In this document: piece by piece, positions 46,601-56,788 of the stretch
Layout of the letters: each line of letters opens with the position of its first letter
Numbering within the stretch: the stretch's first letter is position 1
DNA from: Ignavibacteriota bacterium
GTDB taxonomy: Bacteria > Bacteroidota > Ignavibacteria > UBA10030 > SZUA-254
Reading direction: 5' to 3'
Length of the DNA stretch: 64,000 nucleotides
NCBI GenBank assembly: GCA_016212665.1
Contig: JACREZ010000016.1
Coordinates: 1 to 64,000 of the forward strand
Notes under the pieces: model-generated
Seen by the model: only the letters and a program-made list of their open reading frames with translations
Database searches by the model: none
Told to the model about the DNA's origin: nothing
Position numbers and translations under genes: made by a program

Positions 46601-49600
46601 ATGTGGCTGTTGACACGTTGGGGAGCGGGAGAACCGCTTCAACTTCACAAAATGTAATTGTAACGGGTCACCGCCCGCGTCCGCAACGGTTCACAACAAT
46701 TAACCCGCTCCGTCCGATTATGATTTTGCACGACCCGCCGGGCGACAGAAGTTTTTCATCATTCATAAAAGACTCTACCTACTCAACAAAACAAACCGGT
46801 TCGTCTCTTCATGCCCATGGCGGTGGAGTCGAAGCGAATCTTGCGCTTGGAGTTTCGACAACAACCATTATCGGTCTTGGTTCGGCAGTGAGTTTTGAGT
46901 CCGGATTTAAGCATACAATTTCTCTCGGCGGTGATTTCAACTACACGTATCTCAATGACCATGAACTTGTCCGTTCTGTTACGTTCAATTCAACGTACTC
47001 GACAAGTCCTGAAGATGGGTATATCGGAGATGGCGGTGATGTTTATATCGGGTACGCATCGAATATGAATTACGGTGTTGCCGACGTTATCAAATACGAT
47101 ACGGCAACATGCAGTGTTCAACTTTCCAAAGCGCTTTCAATGAACGAATCAAATGCGTCAACGATGTATTTGTATTCCGAAAGTTATTTGAAGGGAACAG
47201 TTATTCCGCAACTCGATTCGTTGGGTGTTGCTCCAACGTTGACTGATTCCGCACGGAATTTCTACAAAGACCAGGCGAAGCGATGGCGTCAATGGGTAAC
47301 GCTGAATGAACAGCAGAAAAATGCCGCAAGCAACCCCAATAATATCTCGTGGGACGCAGGCGCTATCATAGATAATTCGGTAACGACATCATCCGAAGAA
47401 ACCTGGAATTGGTCGGAAGAGTGGGAAGTGAATGCGGAAGTCGGACTTGAATTAGGGTTTGAATTCAATAAGGCAGGATTAACGACAAGTTTCAAACAAC
47501 ACAACACGGTCAGCGGCTCGTTCGGTGGCGGTGAGGTGAAGGCATCGTCGAAAACGTATGCGTATCATCTCGAAGATGATGACGCAGGTGATGTTCATTC
47601 TGTGGATATTTATGAGCCGCAAGGCGGTTCGCCTATTTTCAAACTCATCGGCGGCGCGACAAGTTGCCCGTGGGAAGAAGGAACCGCAAATCGCGAAGGA
47701 GTTCAGGTGATGATTGCGCCGAACACCGCAATCAATGTTCCGCCGGACGAACCTGCAGTGTTTACATTGAATGTCGGCAATATCAGTAGCACGGACGAAG
47801 ATGGCACTTATCAAATCACGATTCCTCAGGAGAACAATCCTGACGGAGCGGTGATCAAAGTGAACGGCATTACTATTGAGACTGCGTTGCTGATTGATAT
47901 TCCGGCAGGACAACAAGTCCCGCTCACGCTAACCGTTGAGCGCGGTCCGGTTGCATACGACTATGATAATTTAGTCGTGCGACTTTCTTCAACTTGCGAC
48001 GACCAAATTGCACATGATGCTATGTTCAGTGTTCACTTTGAAGTGCCATGCAGCGAAGTTGCTATTGTTGAACCGACGAACAACTGGCTGATAAATTCTT
48101 CAGACCCGGATTCTGTGTTTATTACCATCAACAAATATGACAGGAACAATCCGGATTTGAATGAAATCTGGTTCCAATACCGATCTGTTGCAACGGCAAC
48201 TACTTCAAATACGCTCGCACTTGATAGAAGCATATTGAGATACGAACCGTTGAAGTCGGTAACGATAAACGAAATCCTTGTAGATGATTATCGCACACAC
48301 GTCATGGAATCTTCGATGAACAAGAACGGAAAAACCGTATTTGATAATCCATGGATAACGGCAATCAGGATTCCGAAAGATAGTCTGCCGACTGCACAGA
48401 ATTTCTATCAGTTTGTTTGGGTAATTCCGCCCGATGTTGTTCCTGACGGGAATATGGAAATCCGCGCGGTGACAACATGTTTCTCTCAAACAATTAAAGG
48501 TTCATCTGTTATCATCAAAGGAAGAATAGACAGAAGTCCCCCCGCGTTACTTGGTTCAACGGAACCGGTGGACGGTGTTCTCGGTCCGAACGACCAAATC
48601 ATCGCGCACTTTAACGAAAACATTGATTGCGGCTCGCTTCATCCGCTGTTGAATGTGAAACTATTCTATTCTGCAACCGGGCTCGAAATTGATAAAACAA
48701 TTTCCTGCAACGAAAACACGGTTGTGGTGACTCCGAATATTCCAAATAGGTTTTTGGAGAATCAGGTGCTTCGCCTGACATTTGAAGATGATGGTAGCGC
48801 GCCTGCTTACGGCGTTCGCGATTTATACGACAATCGAATTACAAGAAGTCTCAATTATGAATTCTATGTTGATAGAAATTCAATGCGATGGAGCGACCCG
48901 ACATTCCAGACGATTGCAAATCAAGGACAAACGCTGACGTTCACGCGACAAATATTAAACAGCGGAACGTTCGCACAAAGCTTTACCATTCAGGATATCC
49001 CTTCGTGGTTGACTGTGAGTCCGGTGAACGCAATTATTCCTGCTGGTTTTACTCAGGAAGTAACATTCACCATCAGTCCGCAATTGACCGGCGGATTTTA
49101 CAAGGATACAATCTTTGCAAGCACGGCAAACGGCGAGGAAGATTTACGGCTCGATTTCCGCATCCTCTGTCCCGCTCCGCAGTGGGCTGTGGATGAAGCA
49201 GAGTATCAATACTCAATGAATATTGATGCGCGGTTGTTCGTTGATGGCGAAGCAACATCGGATGGATACGATGTCGTTGCTGCGTATGTCGGGAATGAAG
49301 TGCGCGGAATGGGTAGCGTTCAATATGTTGAAGACGTGAATGATTCAATTGCGTATCAGGTATTCCTGACAATCTTCAGTAATACAACACAAGGCGAACA
49401 ACTCAGCTTTAAAGTGTGGGACGCATCTACTTGCCGTGAACTCGGATATATCGAAGAAGAATATACGTTCACCGCCGATGCAGTGTACGGCAGACCGGAT
49501 AATCCCGTACGGCTGACTGCGACAAGTCAGGTTTCAAAACAACTTGCGTTGAAACAAGGATGGACATGGTTCTCTCTCAATCTTCAGGCTTCAGACATGA

Positions 49601-50766
49601 GTGTGAATCCGATGATGAGTTCCATTTCACCGACGACGAATGATATTATCAAGAGTCAAACTTCGTTCAGCCAATATGCTTCCGGGTTGGGTTGGGTTGG
49701 AACGCTAAGTACGTTGAATACGAAATCAATGTATCAGGCAAAACTCACGACGAAAGATACAGTAGAGTTCGTCGGTTACCCTGTGAATCTGACATCGAAC
49801 AAAATTCCGATTGTGCAAGGATGGAACTGGATTTCATATCAACCGCAGGCAGGATATGAAATCAACCATGCATTGTCGAATCTGAATCCGTTAAATGGGA
49901 ATCTTATCAAGAGCCAGACAACGTATGCGATTTTTGTCGCGAATCTCGGATGGGTCGGAAGCCTGACATTTATGAGTCCGGAGAAAGGATACTTATACAA
50001 ATCAGGAAATCCTGATACGTTGAAATATCCGGCGACTGCGGTTATGGCAAAGGCAGTTCAGAAGAAAGATGAATTTGTTCCGCTTGCGATGAACGGCTGG
50101 ACGTACGACCCGTATCAATTCCAATTCAATATGCCGGTCACCGGTGTTGTTGAAAAGGACGAAATGGAAATTACCGATAACGAAGACCTTGTCGGAGCGT
50201 TTGTAAACGGTGAGTGCCGCGGCGTTGCACAAGCGCTGTACATCGAACCGATGAACAAACATATTTTCTTCATGCTGGTGTACAGTAACATTGCGTCGGG
50301 TGAAACAATCGAGTTCCGTTTCCTCGATGCGAGCAACGGAACTACCTACGCACTTGCTGAACAACTTCCCTTCTCGCAGGATGGAATAGTCGGTACAGTA
50401 TCGTCTCCGTTCGCGTGGAAAGTATCGCATCCGCTTGCTGTTGGTAACGGGAAAGAATTGCCGACGGAATTCGGGCTGAGCCAAAACTATCCGAATCCGT
50501 TCAACCCGACGACAGTTATCAGTTATCAGTTACCGGTTGATTCGTGGGTGACGCTGAAAGTGTATAATGTTCTCGGTGAAGAAGTTGCTACGCTTGTTGA
50601 CGGGTTGCAGGTTGCAGGTTACCGCATGTATGAATGGAATGCGACGAGTAGTAACGGACAACCGCTTCCTTCGGGAATATATTTCTACAAACTCAGCGCA
50701 GGGAATCCTTCTTCTGGCACAGGACAAGGGTTCACTGATACGAAGAAGTTGATGTTAATGAGATAG
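43645..50766 (+). CDS. Module A: giant T9SS-exported LamG protein
   Basis: A 2373-aa surface protein. A signal peptide precedes an N-terminal T9SS-cargo region (about 25-90) and an Fn3-like domain (about 95-180). Two LamG/concanavalin-like domains follow (about 205-410 with [12 protein letters not shown]; about 475-665 with [12 protein letters not shown]), often sugar- or ligand-binding. A long conserved core (about 690-1490) contains [28 protein letters not shown] and [15 protein letters not shown]. Big/BACON-like sandwiches (about 1630-1850), WxWFSLN-type repeats (about 1970-2130) and a T9SS sorting domain (about 2275-2373: [16 protein letters not shown]) complete it. It is the paralogue of the partial gene at 59865. 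TGAGGTAG precedes the ATG. A role in attachment or as a surface filament is inferred. Confidence 0.9.
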   Translation: MKKIYLQVCVLALACLMSTSVVYSQICDPTKELFPVQAQVNSGGSSRISNNNFQMATTIGNALIGSSRNNVIQPGSYSMEFGFWAFMMLEPNIPVVSASDGDFPDRIEVRWDPIKDPIGPPVTEQKLYRDNQFLGSFPITQNAYLDFNVIPGVSYKYDVVTTNRFGNSEKGTDIGFVNPNGIITGTIQTGSTVPVPDVEVVLTPTISYSVQFNGDDDKIVLTDSAINNLRQGTIEFWVYPTKLTQSTLFSKRRVIAEANRPLNLYSVVSIGSYPGNNGIPVDSTPGKLFFYAKSGTPVASSKRNLSANTWTHVAIVFDSTNAKIYINGMFDNEVLGDFTIPDDRSPRDARPVRTYVGYWEGIGNYFEGNLDEVRWWKSIRSNEKLIENKDRTIDADDTDLLIYWKFDEGKGTRAYDLSKSKHHGLFCSPIVFSVSNKASVYTSGITNQQGNYIIKGINYGSGTTFAATPRKLSIIGRALEMDGVDDWVEIPSVVGDTALNTGTIEAWVYPRSVTGIQPIVTLRNRATNPSGILYIENGRFKFLSTGTMIATDTTPLDTALWYHVALKYNSTGATFYINGEAGAVVNGDFSIDTGSIGTKATIGNVNSNYFYGRIDEVRVWKSERTQQEIQANMNAPFTTEQDGLQAYWKLNEGGGLVISDETINSYVGNIINADSTIWTKHIPMDEKFTHVFLPETRDVTLAPSSTVVSRIDYTDISLLSVVGFVKHINTNCFADSVEVLVDGFPARPPALTGVDGKFTVEFEPGSTHTLSFRKFDHQFVPASWDIRNISQPVVISRTFENTVTRDMRINVVGGKCEYSLGKSKVKITSTNNCFETIVYTDSLSGRVTAASLPPMNFNVTVMAIDNNPVHPFVDDSKIILMKEHNDTATFLYRAPIQVEIKTGFPEQTSACGDVVMKQGERVKLTLDIFEDYNGRRCPVDTGTITKNDFVSQVLDKTFSFTNGVAYDTIVAMGPNPLAPYTWGIEYVAVDTLGSGRTASTSQNVIVTGHRPRPQRFTTINPLRPIMILHDPPGDRSFSSFIKDSTYSTKQTGSSLHAHGGGVEANLALGVSTTTIIGLGSAVSFESGFKHTISLGGDFNYTYLNDHELVRSVTFNSTYSTSPEDGYIGDGGDVYIGYASNMNYGVADVIKYDTATCSVQLSKALSMNESNASTMYLYSESYLKGTVIPQLDSLGVAPTLTDSARNFYKDQAKRWRQWVTLNEQQKNAASNPNNISWDAGAIIDNSVTTSSEETWNWSEEWEVNAEVGLELGFEFNKAGLTTSFKQHNTVSGSFGGGEVKASSKTYAYHLEDDDAGDVHSVDIYEPQGGSPIFKLIGGATSCPWEEGTANREGVQVMIAPNTAINVPPDEPAVFTLNVGNISSTDEDGTYQITIPQENNPDGAVIKVNGITIETALLIDIPAGQQVPLTLTVERGPVAYDYDNLVVRLSSTCDDQIAHDAMFSVHFEVPCSEVAIVEPTNNWLINSSDPDSVFITINKYDRNNPDLNEIWFQYRSVATATTSNTLALDRSILRYEPLKSVTINEILVDDYRTHVMESSMNKNGKTVFDNPWITAIRIPKDSLPTAQNFYQFVWVIPPDVVPDGNMEIRAVTTCFSQTIKGSSVIIKGRIDRSPPALLGSTEPVDGVLGPNDQIIAHFNENIDCGSLHPLLNVKLFYSATGLEIDKTISCNENTVVVTPNIPNRFLENQVLRLTFEDDGSAPAYGVRDLYDNRITRSLNYEFYVDRNSMRWSDPTFQTIANQGQTLTFTRQILNSGTFAQSFTIQDIPSWLTVSPVNAIIPAGFTQEVTFTISPQLTGGFYKDTIFASTANGEEDLRLDFRILCPAPQWAVDEAEYQYSMNIDARLFVDGEATSDGYDVVAAYVGNEVRGMGSVQYVEDVNDSIAYQVFLTIFSNTTQGEQLSFKVWDASTCRELGYIEEEYTFTADAVYGRPDNPVRLTATSQVSKQLALKQGWTWFSLNLQASDMSVNPMMSSISPTTNDIIKSQTSFSQYASGLGWVGTLSTLNTKSMYQAKLTTKDTVEFVGYPVNLTSNKIPIVQGWNWISYQPQAGYEINHALSNLNPLNGNLIKSQTTYAIFVANLGWVGSLTFMSPEKGYLYKSGNPDTLKYPATAVMAKAVQKKDEFVPLAMNGWTYDPYQFQFNMPVTGVVEKDEMEITDNEDLVGAFVNGECRGVAQALYIEPMNKHIFFMLVYSNIASGETIEFRFLDASNGTTYALAEQLPFSQDGIVGTVSSPFAWKVSHPLAVGNGKELPTEFGLSQNYPNPFNPTTVISYQLPVDSWVTLKVYNVLGEEVATLVDGLQVAGYRMYEWNATSSNGQPLPSGIYFYKLSAGNPSSGTGQGFTDTKKLMLMR

Positions 50767-50812
50767 AAAAAGGAATGTGCCACTCACTTTTTTCGTGAGA
50801 GTGTTGCTGAAC

Positions 50813-50945
50813 GTCATTGCGAGCCCGCTTCCTGCCCGTCCGGCAGGCGGGTAGCGGGAGAAGCAATCTCCTGAAACGAAACTACACGTATTGAGGAGAT
50901 TGCTTCATCCCGTCCTGATAAATGATGGACGGGATTCGCAATGAC
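50813..50945. repeat. GIY-YIG-associated palindromic element, copy 1 (interrupted)
   Basis: It begins GTCATTGCGA and ends TCGCAATGAC, with an internal stem AGAAGCAATCTCCT/AGGAGATTGCTTC and a second stem CCCGTCC/GGACGGG. It differs from copies at 55192 and 55941 by a 21-bp insert (50831-50851, CCTGCC...GGCAGG) inside CCCGCTT-TAGCGGG. It lies between the giant gene and module B. Confidence 0.88.
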
Positions 50946-50990
50946 AGTGTTATGGAATTTGGCAACAGGGCAATTGATAGCAATAGCAAG

Positions 50991-51026
50991 AAAGCTGATT
51001 CCCCTGAAAAGGAGTCGGCTTTTTTG
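50991..51026 (+). terminator. Intrinsic terminator after module A
   Basis: AAGCTGATTCC pairs with GGAGTCGGCTT (two G-U pairs), followed by a T-run (TTTTTTGTTTCCC). It ends the module A transcript before the module B kinase. Confidence 0.7.
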
Positions 51027-51163
51027 TTTCCCTTCTTTTCTGTTTGTACATTCTCCCGCGACGTTCTTTCTATCATTCCTTAGCATTTGTTCTAACCAAA
51101 CTATTTCAGCATGAATCATTATCCTTAACTAAAAAAATACTTGTTCGTTCGGCAAAGCATCGA

Positions 51164-54100
51164 ATGCTACTTTACTGTTACATACGAAACGCAACCTCCT
51201 TCATTGCAATCTTTTTGCAATCGTTGTTCTTTTTACATTCTCATGCTTCTGCACAACATCGTTATACGTTCGGAAGAATTACATCAGATAATGGCTTGTC
51301 TCAAAACTCCGTTCATTGCATTATACAGGATAGAAAAGGATTCCTCTGGTTCGGAACGCAGGACGGGTTGAACCGGTACGATGGTTATACTTTCAAGGTG
51401 TATCGTAACGAGCCGTTCGATTCGAATTCAATCTCCAACAATTCTATTCAGGCGCTCATTCAGGATGGCGATGGATTGTTCTGGGTGGGAACTCTTGGAG
51501 GACTCAACCGTTTCGACCCATCAACAGAATCATTCAAACATTATAAGCATAGTGACGTGGATGAAAATTCATTGAGTGACGATAATATCACCACAATATT
51601 TGAAGACGTGCAATCTCCTCTTATCAAGAACAGAAAGAAAATATTTTGGATAGGAACGCAACGAGGAGGATTGAATAAACTTGTTGTCTCATCAGCGGAG
51701 GAACAGGTTACAAGATACCAACATCAGGAGAATGATGTTCGCTCGCTAAGAAGCAATAATGTCCTCAGCATTTTTCGGGATAGTGCCGGAACTTTATGGA
51801 TTGGTTTGGAAAACGCGACCCTTGCACGATACGACGAGACGACAGAAACGTTCTCACATTATCTGGTAGCGGATTCCAAGATTCGGAGATTGAAAACGCC
51901 AATCGAAGATATCGGGACAATCTATCAGGATTCAAAGGAACGACTGTGGATTGGAATGATGTCGGGGGGACTGTTTCGTGTGAACTACAATCTACAGAAT
52001 GTTGATTCGACAATCCGGTTCAGGCACAATTGTCCGTTCGATACAATGAACACATCGTCACTGCATCCACAAATAAATGTTGATAACGTTCGGTCCATTG
52101 GTGAAGACCGCGACGGAAACCTCTGGTTGTGCCAAAACAATTATGGATTGTGCAGGGTATCCTTTGATTCATCCGAACAATTATCCTTTCAGTATTACTT
52201 GTATGATTCCTTGACAATCTCTTCTGCGTTGGGTGGTTTGCCGATTAGTTCGCTCTGGTGTTCCTTTATTGATAACAGCAACAAGTTATGGCTCGGAACG
52301 AATGGCTGGGGGATTCTTTATTCAACGATGCGGGAGAACAACTTCCAACTCTATCGTCATGACCCGGATAATCCAAATAGTTTTTCAAGTCCGAGTATCA
52401 GAGGGATTTATGAAGATGAATCGGGAATACTCTGGGTAGGTGGATATGCAGGATTAAATCGCCTTGAAAGAACTACGGGAAAGGTGACCGTGTTTTCAAG
52501 AAATATTGGGACGAAGGTGGCGAATGCAATTAATAACGTCTATGTGGTTTCCGATTTTCCGGGAAGTAACGGAACAAAACTCTGGCTGGGGCAGGAAAAT
52601 TTGGGTTTATTTTCTTTCAATAAAGAAACAGGCGTACTCACCAACATGAATACGAATGCGGAGAAGACCGATAGTCTCCTCAGCACGTGGGTGTATGCGT
52701 TGATGCCTGAAGACGACGGTTCTCTCTGGGTTGGAACCCGCGAAGGAGTTGATGTTGTACGATTTGAGAAGAACGGAAATCCACGCTACACACATTTTAA
52801 CCATGACCGACAGAATCCGAAAAGTTTTTCCGGCACTCGTGTAAATGCGTTTCTGAAGGATTCAAGAAATGTGTTGTGGATTGCTACGCAAGGCGGTGGA
52901 CTCAATGCGGTTGATTTGAATACACAGGAAACGACATTTGTTCATTACGTGTATGATGAGAGCAACCCGAAGTGTATCAGTTCCAATCAGGTGAAATGTA
53001 TTCTTGAAGATGGGAACGGAATTCTTTGGTTCGGAACGGATGGCGGTGGGTTAAATCAATTCAACAGGGAGGATGAATCGTTTGTCCATTTCACACAGAG
53101 AGACGGACTCCCGAATAATGTTGTCTATGGAATTCTTGAAGATAGAGAAGGAAATCTCTGGTTAAGCACGAATAAAGGTCTTTCAAAATTTTCGCCTTCG
53201 GAACGGACCTTCAGGAATTATACTGTGGAAGACGGGTTACAGGCGAATGAATTTAACACGGGTTCGTATTTCAAATCGAAACGGGGAGAGATGTTCTTCG
53301 GCGGCATCAATGGGTTGAACGCGTTCTTTCCTGAGAGTATTCATGTCAGTTCATTCCTGCCACCGGTTGTACTGACAGACTTCAAATTATTTAACAAAAC
53401 AATTTCTCCGGGTGAAGTAGTGAATGACCGCGTGTTGCTTGAGAAACACATTTCTGAAATACCGCTTGTCGAACTTACATACGACGAAAATGTTTTCTCC
53501 ATCGAGTTTGCATCGCTTGATTATTCTGCGCCGGGGAAAAATTTATACTCGTACATGCTTGAAGGATTTGACAACAAGTGGACATTAACAACAGCAGAAC
53601 GTCGTTCAATCACATACACAAATCTTGACGCAGGCGAATATCTCTTCCGTGTGCTCGGTTCAAACAGCGATGGCGTGTGGAATCAACAGCCGGCATCGCT
53701 CAGGATTATTATCACCCCACCGTTCTGGGAGCGATGGTGGTTCATCGTGTTTTCCGTTCTCTTTGTCGGAGGAACAACGTTCGGACTTGCACATTCGCGC
53801 TACATCCATTTGCGGCGGGCGAAAGAAGAACGCGAGCGGTTTTCCTATCGCCTGATAGAACAAACAGAAGAAGAACGGAAACGCATCGCGGCAGAACTGC
53901 ACGATAGCGTTGGGCAGGGAATTCTCATTATCAAAAACCTGGCGAACCTTGTCCATCAACCGCGGGGGAAAATAAAACTACCCGACTCGTCAGAACTCCT
54001 TACCGATATTTCCACGCAAGCATCCGAAACGCTCGATGAGGTGAGAAGGATAACTCACAACCTGAGACCGATTCACTTAGACCGATTGGGATTGACGGAA

Positions 54101-54484
54101 ACAATCAACACCTTTGTACGCACCATCGAGCAGGGAACAGGAGTACGGTTCCGTTCCGAGATTGATATGATAGATAAACTTCTTCCGAAAGAGTTGGAGA
54201 TAAACGTGTTCAGGATTGTTCAGGAAAGCGTGTCGAATATTCTGAAACACGCCGCGGCGACGGAAGCAGTTCTCTCGGTAAAGAAAACAGAACGGACGCT
54301 TTCCATTTCGATACAGGATAACGGAAAAGGATTTTCCGTAGAAGCAGTAACGGGGAAAACACATCCGGTGAGTTTCGGACTCATGGATTTATCCGAGCGG
54401 GCGCGCGTACTTGGGGGAAATCTTTCTATTGATACATCGCCGAACAAGGGAACAACAATCAACGTCATTATTCCATTACCATAA
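51164..54484 (+). CDS. Module B: propeller-type sensor histidine kinase
   Basis: A 1106-aa paralogue of the kinase at 38307. A signal peptide (about 12-31) precedes propeller repeats (about 33-740; FLWFGTQDGLNRYDG, FWVGTLGGLNRFDP, LWFGTDGGGLNQFN), a Y_Y_Y domain (YMLEGFDNKWTL) and a transmembrane helix (about 853-872). The HisKA_3 domain has H913 (AAELHDSVGQG), and the HATPase has IQDNGKGF and GLMDLSERARVLGG. It is longer than the module A kinase mainly because of more propeller repeats. The start at 51164 (MLLYCYIRN) gives a clean signal peptide; the open frame goes back to 51044 but the extra 40 residues are charged and overlap the terminator region. The regulator gene follows after 17 bp. 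Confidence 0.87.
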   Translation: MLLYCYIRNATSFIAIFLQSLFFLHSHASAQHRYTFGRITSDNGLSQNSVHCIIQDRKGFLWFGTQDGLNRYDGYTFKVYRNEPFDSNSISNNSIQALIQDGDGLFWVGTLGGLNRFDPSTESFKHYKHSDVDENSLSDDNITTIFEDVQSPLIKNRKKIFWIGTQRGGLNKLVVSSAEEQVTRYQHQENDVRSLRSNNVLSIFRDSAGTLWIGLENATLARYDETTETFSHYLVADSKIRRLKTPIEDIGTIYQDSKERLWIGMMSGGLFRVNYNLQNVDSTIRFRHNCPFDTMNTSSLHPQINVDNVRSIGEDRDGNLWLCQNNYGLCRVSFDSSEQLSFQYYLYDSLTISSALGGLPISSLWCSFIDNSNKLWLGTNGWGILYSTMRENNFQLYRHDPDNPNSFSSPSIRGIYEDESGILWVGGYAGLNRLERTTGKVTVFSRNIGTKVANAINNVYVVSDFPGSNGTKLWLGQENLGLFSFNKETGVLTNMNTNAEKTDSLLSTWVYALMPEDDGSLWVGTREGVDVVRFEKNGNPRYTHFNHDRQNPKSFSGTRVNAFLKDSRNVLWIATQGGGLNAVDLNTQETTFVHYVYDESNPKCISSNQVKCILEDGNGILWFGTDGGGLNQFNREDESFVHFTQRDGLPNNVVYGILEDREGNLWLSTNKGLSKFSPSERTFRNYTVEDGLQANEFNTGSYFKSKRGEMFFGGINGLNAFFPESIHVSSFLPPVVLTDFKLFNKTISPGEVVNDRVLLEKHISEIPLVELTYDENVFSIEFASLDYSAPGKNLYSYMLEGFDNKWTLTTAERRSITYTNLDAGEYLFRVLGSNSDGVWNQQPASLRIIITPPFWERWWFIVFSVLFVGGTTFGLAHSRYIHLRRAKEERERFSYRLIEQTEEERKRIAAELHDSVGQGILIIKNLANLVHQPRGKIKLPDSSELLTDISTQASETLDEVRRITHNLRPIHLDRLGLTETINTFVRTIEQGTGVRFRSEIDMIDKLLPKELEINVFRIVQESVSNILKHAAATEAVLSVKKTERTLSISIQDNGKGFSVEAVTGKTHPVSFGLMDLSERARVLGGNLSIDTSPNKGTTINVIIPLP

Positions 54485-54501
54485 TACAAGACGAGACAGC
54501 C

Positions 54502-55167
54502 ATGACAGAGCATACACAAACACCTATACGAATTCTTGTTGCAGACGACCATCCTGTGTTCCGGAAAGGACTGAAGCAAATCCTTGAGGGGGACGGGACA
54601 TGCCGGGTTATTGCCGAGGCGGGCGATGGCGAAGTAGCGCTTCGCATATTGCGTGAACAGGAAGTTGATGTTGCCATGCTTGATTTGGATATGCCGCGCC
54701 TGAACGGATTTGACGTGATGAAACATGTTGAACATGAACACATTCCGACAGATTGCGTCGTCATTACAATGCACAAGGATGAACCGATGTTCAACCGTGC
54801 GATGGACCTCGGATGCAGGGGATACGTTTTGAAAGACAATGCTATTGCCAACATCCTCGAATGTATCAGCGCGGTGCGGGAAGGACGCTACTATGTTTCA
54901 CCTTCAATCTCCGATTACCTTGTACGTCGAAGCGGAAGAACGACGTTGCTCTCGCATCAATATCCAAGCATCGAACGTTTGACGGGGATGGAGCGAAAAA
55001 TTCTCAAACTGCTCACCGGGCTGAAATCAAATAAAGAAATAGCAGACGAACTCTTCATCAGCGTGAAAACGGTCGAGACGCACCGCAACAACATTTGCCA
55101 TAAACTCGACCTTCATGGTACCAATGCATTATTGAAGTTTGCTTTGCAACATACGATGGAATTGTAA
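54502..55167 (+). CDS. Module B: NarL/LuxR-family response regulator
   Basis: A 221-aa regulator: receiver with VADDHPV, phospho-acceptor D61 (AMLDLDMPRLNG) and GYVLKDN; LuxR helix-turn-helix with LTGMERKILKLLTG and ISVKTVETHRNNI. It is paralogous to the regulator at 41355 and is the cognate partner of the kinase just upstream. The next module gene is displaced to 56192 by an insertion of about 1 kb. Confidence 0.92.
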   Translation: MTEHTQTPIRILVADDHPVFRKGLKQILEGDGTCRVIAEAGDGEVALRILREQEVDVAMLDLDMPRLNGFDVMKHVEHEHIPTDCVVITMHKDEPMFNRAMDLGCRGYVLKDNAIANILECISAVREGRYYVSPSISDYLVRRSGRTTLLSHQYPSIERLTGMERKILKLLTGLKSNKEIADELFISVKTVETHRNNICHKLDLHGTNALLKFALQHTMEL

Positions 55168-55191
55168 CTATCAAAAAGCCAATTCCACTGA

Positions 55192-55300
55192 GTCATTGCG
55201 ATCCCGCTTTAGCGGGAGAAGCAATCCCCCGACCTGTATGATGAATTCAGAGGATTGCTTCATCCCGTCCTGATCCGTGATGGACGGGCTTCGCAATGAT
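55192..55300. repeat. GIY-YIG-associated palindromic element, copy 2
   Basis: A 109-bp element: GTCATTGCGA, CCCGCTTTAGCGGG, AGAAGCAATCCCCC, then AGGATTGCTTCATCCCGTCC, GGACGGGCTTCGCAATGAT. The GAAGCAATC/GATTGCTTC arms and GTCATTGC/GCAATGAT ends form a long imperfect cruciform. Confidence 0.88.
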
Positions 55301-55546
55301 TCTTCATCTTATTCTGATACATGATGAACGGGATTCGCAGTGACTCGCACTTCAGTGTCATTGCTTCATCCTGTCCAAAGTCTATCAGGACAGGATGAAG
55401 CAATCTTCTCCTCGCTTCACGCTACCAATGAATCGAAAGAGTGGTTCATTAGTAGTTCGTTTTAGCGGATGAAGCAATCTCCTCAGTTCATTCAAAAGAA
55501 GAAGGTTGAGATTGCTTCACCCCGCTGAAGCGGGATTCGCAATGAC
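55301..55546. repeat. Degenerate and rearranged palindromic element fragments
   Basis: Three partial copies run together. The first is a 3' half ending GGGATTCGCAGTGAC (to about 55344). The second is a short perfect palindrome around ATTGCTTCATCCTGTCC / GGACAGGATGAAGCAAT (55359-55408). The third is a copy from about 55461 ending GCGGGATTCGCAATGAC (55546). The last ends 15 bp before the GIY-YIG stop codon. The 394-bp space after the regulator gene holds nothing else. Confidence 0.75.
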
Positions 55547-55561
55547 GCACACTTATTCACT

Positions 55562-55855
55562 TCAGATATCTTTGGTCAACGCATCAAATAAATCTTTCCA
55601 TTCAGGATTCATATCATCTATCAATTTTACTTTCTTTGCCCGCGACCCTGCTTTGATTTGTTTCTCCCGTGCGATAGCATTGTACGCATCCTCAAAGAAT
55701 TCATAATACACAAGCTTATGTACGTTATATCGTGCAGTGAAACTCTGTCCTGAAATTTTCTCCCGATGTTCATACACTCGACGCACTACATCATTGGTAA
55801 CTCCGGTATACAGTACAGTGTTATGCTTATTGGTCATTATATACACAGCGAACAT
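55562..55855 (-). CDS. Small GIY-YIG endonuclease
   Basis: A 97-aa single-domain GIY-YIG nuclease. The motif is YIM (for GIY) and YTG (for YIG) in VYIMTNKHNTVLYTGVTND, followed by the catalytic-type RRVYEHREK and YYEFFEDAYNAIAREKQIK (Glu). The start at 55855 (MFAVYIM) is taken; the open frame upstream to 55945 runs into the repeat. It lies antisense within module B and is flanked on both sides by copies of the ~110-bp palindromic element. UvrC- and homing-type GIY-YIG enzymes cut DNA; the role of such small members is mostly unknown. No strong ribosome binding site is visible. Confidence 0.9.
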   Translation of the reverse strand: MFAVYIMTNKHNTVLYTGVTNDVVRRVYEHREKISGQSFTARYNVHKLVYYEFFEDAYNAIAREKQIKAGSRAKKVKLIDDMNPEWKDLFDALTKDI

Positions 55856-55940
55856 TGGCTTGAATCCTTCATAAGATAATGTAAACGAATGTAAAATATG
55901 AAATGAAGTTAAGCAATTTTCTCCACCTCTCTTCATCCAA

Positions 55941-56055
55941 GTCATTGCGATACCGCTTTAGCGGGAGAAGCAATCCCCCGACGTAGTACGTAACGACAAA
56001 CTCAGGAGATTGCTTCATCCCGTCCCGATCCATGAAGGACGGGATTCGCAATGAC
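55941..56055. repeat. GIY-YIG-associated palindromic element, copy 3
   Basis: A 115-bp element beginning GTCATTGCGATACCGCTTTA and ending GGACGGGATTCGCAATGAC, with internal AAGCAATCCCCC/GGAGATTGCTTC. It is in the same orientation as copies 1 and 2 and lies 85 bp upstream of the GIY-YIG start. The rest of the 336-bp gap to the receiver gene holds nothing recognisable. Confidence 0.88.
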
Positions 56056-56191
56056 TTTTCATGGGTTACGTTCCTTCAAATAAGGACAAGTACCTACATA
56101 AATGAGAACATTTCCCTATGGTTTCACCTTCCTTTTCCTCGTACCTTGTGACTGTAAACGTGTGTAACCGATGTATGAACAGAGTACCATC

Positions 56192-56572
56192 ATGAAAGTC
56201 CTTCTCGTTGACGACAATGAAAAAATGAGGGGAATGATAAAATTGTACCTGAATGGTTTTGCCGACGAGATTATCGAGTGTGATGACGGAGCGGAAGCGA
56301 TTGCGCTCTATGAAAAAACACTCCCCGATGTAGTGTGTATGGACATTGTCATGAAACATCTCGACGGCATTTCGGCGACGCAGAAAATAAAACAGGCACA
56401 CCCTGATGCATGCGTCATCATCGTCAGTCAGTATGACGACATGTCGTTTCGCGAATCTGCCCGCCGCGCCGGCGCGTACGGCTATGTGCTGAAAGATAAT
56501 CTCACCGCCCTCTTACAATTAGTTGGAGCGGCAACAATGGTGGTGCATCCCCAAGAGGGGAAGAAGAAATGA
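56192..56572 (+). CDS. Module B: stand-alone receiver domain
   Basis: A 126-aa CheY-like receiver: LLVDDNEK, phospho-acceptor D51 (VCMDIVMKHLDGISATQKIK), Ser in IIVSQYDD and Lys in GYVLKDN. There is no output domain. It is the counterpart of the receiver at 42221 (shared LMDISM/CMDIVM ... DGI(S/T)ATQxIK). ATG 56171 (MYEQSTI) is an alternative start; neither has a clear ribosome binding site. In module A the next gene follows after 72 bp; here 578 bp intervene, filled mainly by tandem array 2. Confidence 0.9.
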   Translation: MKVLLVDDNEKMRGMIKLYLNGFADEIIECDDGAEAIALYEKTLPDVVCMDIVMKHLDGISATQKIKQAHPDACVIIVSQYDDMSFRESARRAGAYGYVLKDNLTALLQLVGAATMVVHPQEGKKK

Positions 56573-56788
56573 GGTTTGTCAATTCAAACGGGCGAATACG
56601 TCAGCCCCGGATACCGTGGTTTCTGCAATTCGGACACACACAGAGCGGAATTGGCGCTATGAGAGAAGGTGTCAAAACAACGCATTTTCACGGTTTTCAA
56701 AATCCCCTTAAAACAGCACAAATTGGCAGGTTGAAAGTAATATCCCCCTTTTTGAAGCGAACGGAAGGGTTGTCCCAAGTGACGGAAC

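Noticed and set aside
50814..51119. - strand open frame over the palindromic element after module A
   Set aside because: It reads through the repeat and terminator; similar frames appear at every copy of the element (for example 55869-56051).
38307..54484. Hybrid two-component systems of the Bacteroides carbohydrate type
   Set aside because: The kinases end after the ATPase domain; there is no fused receiver or AraC domain, and the regulators are separate NarL-type genes. No polysaccharide-utilisation genes are nearby.
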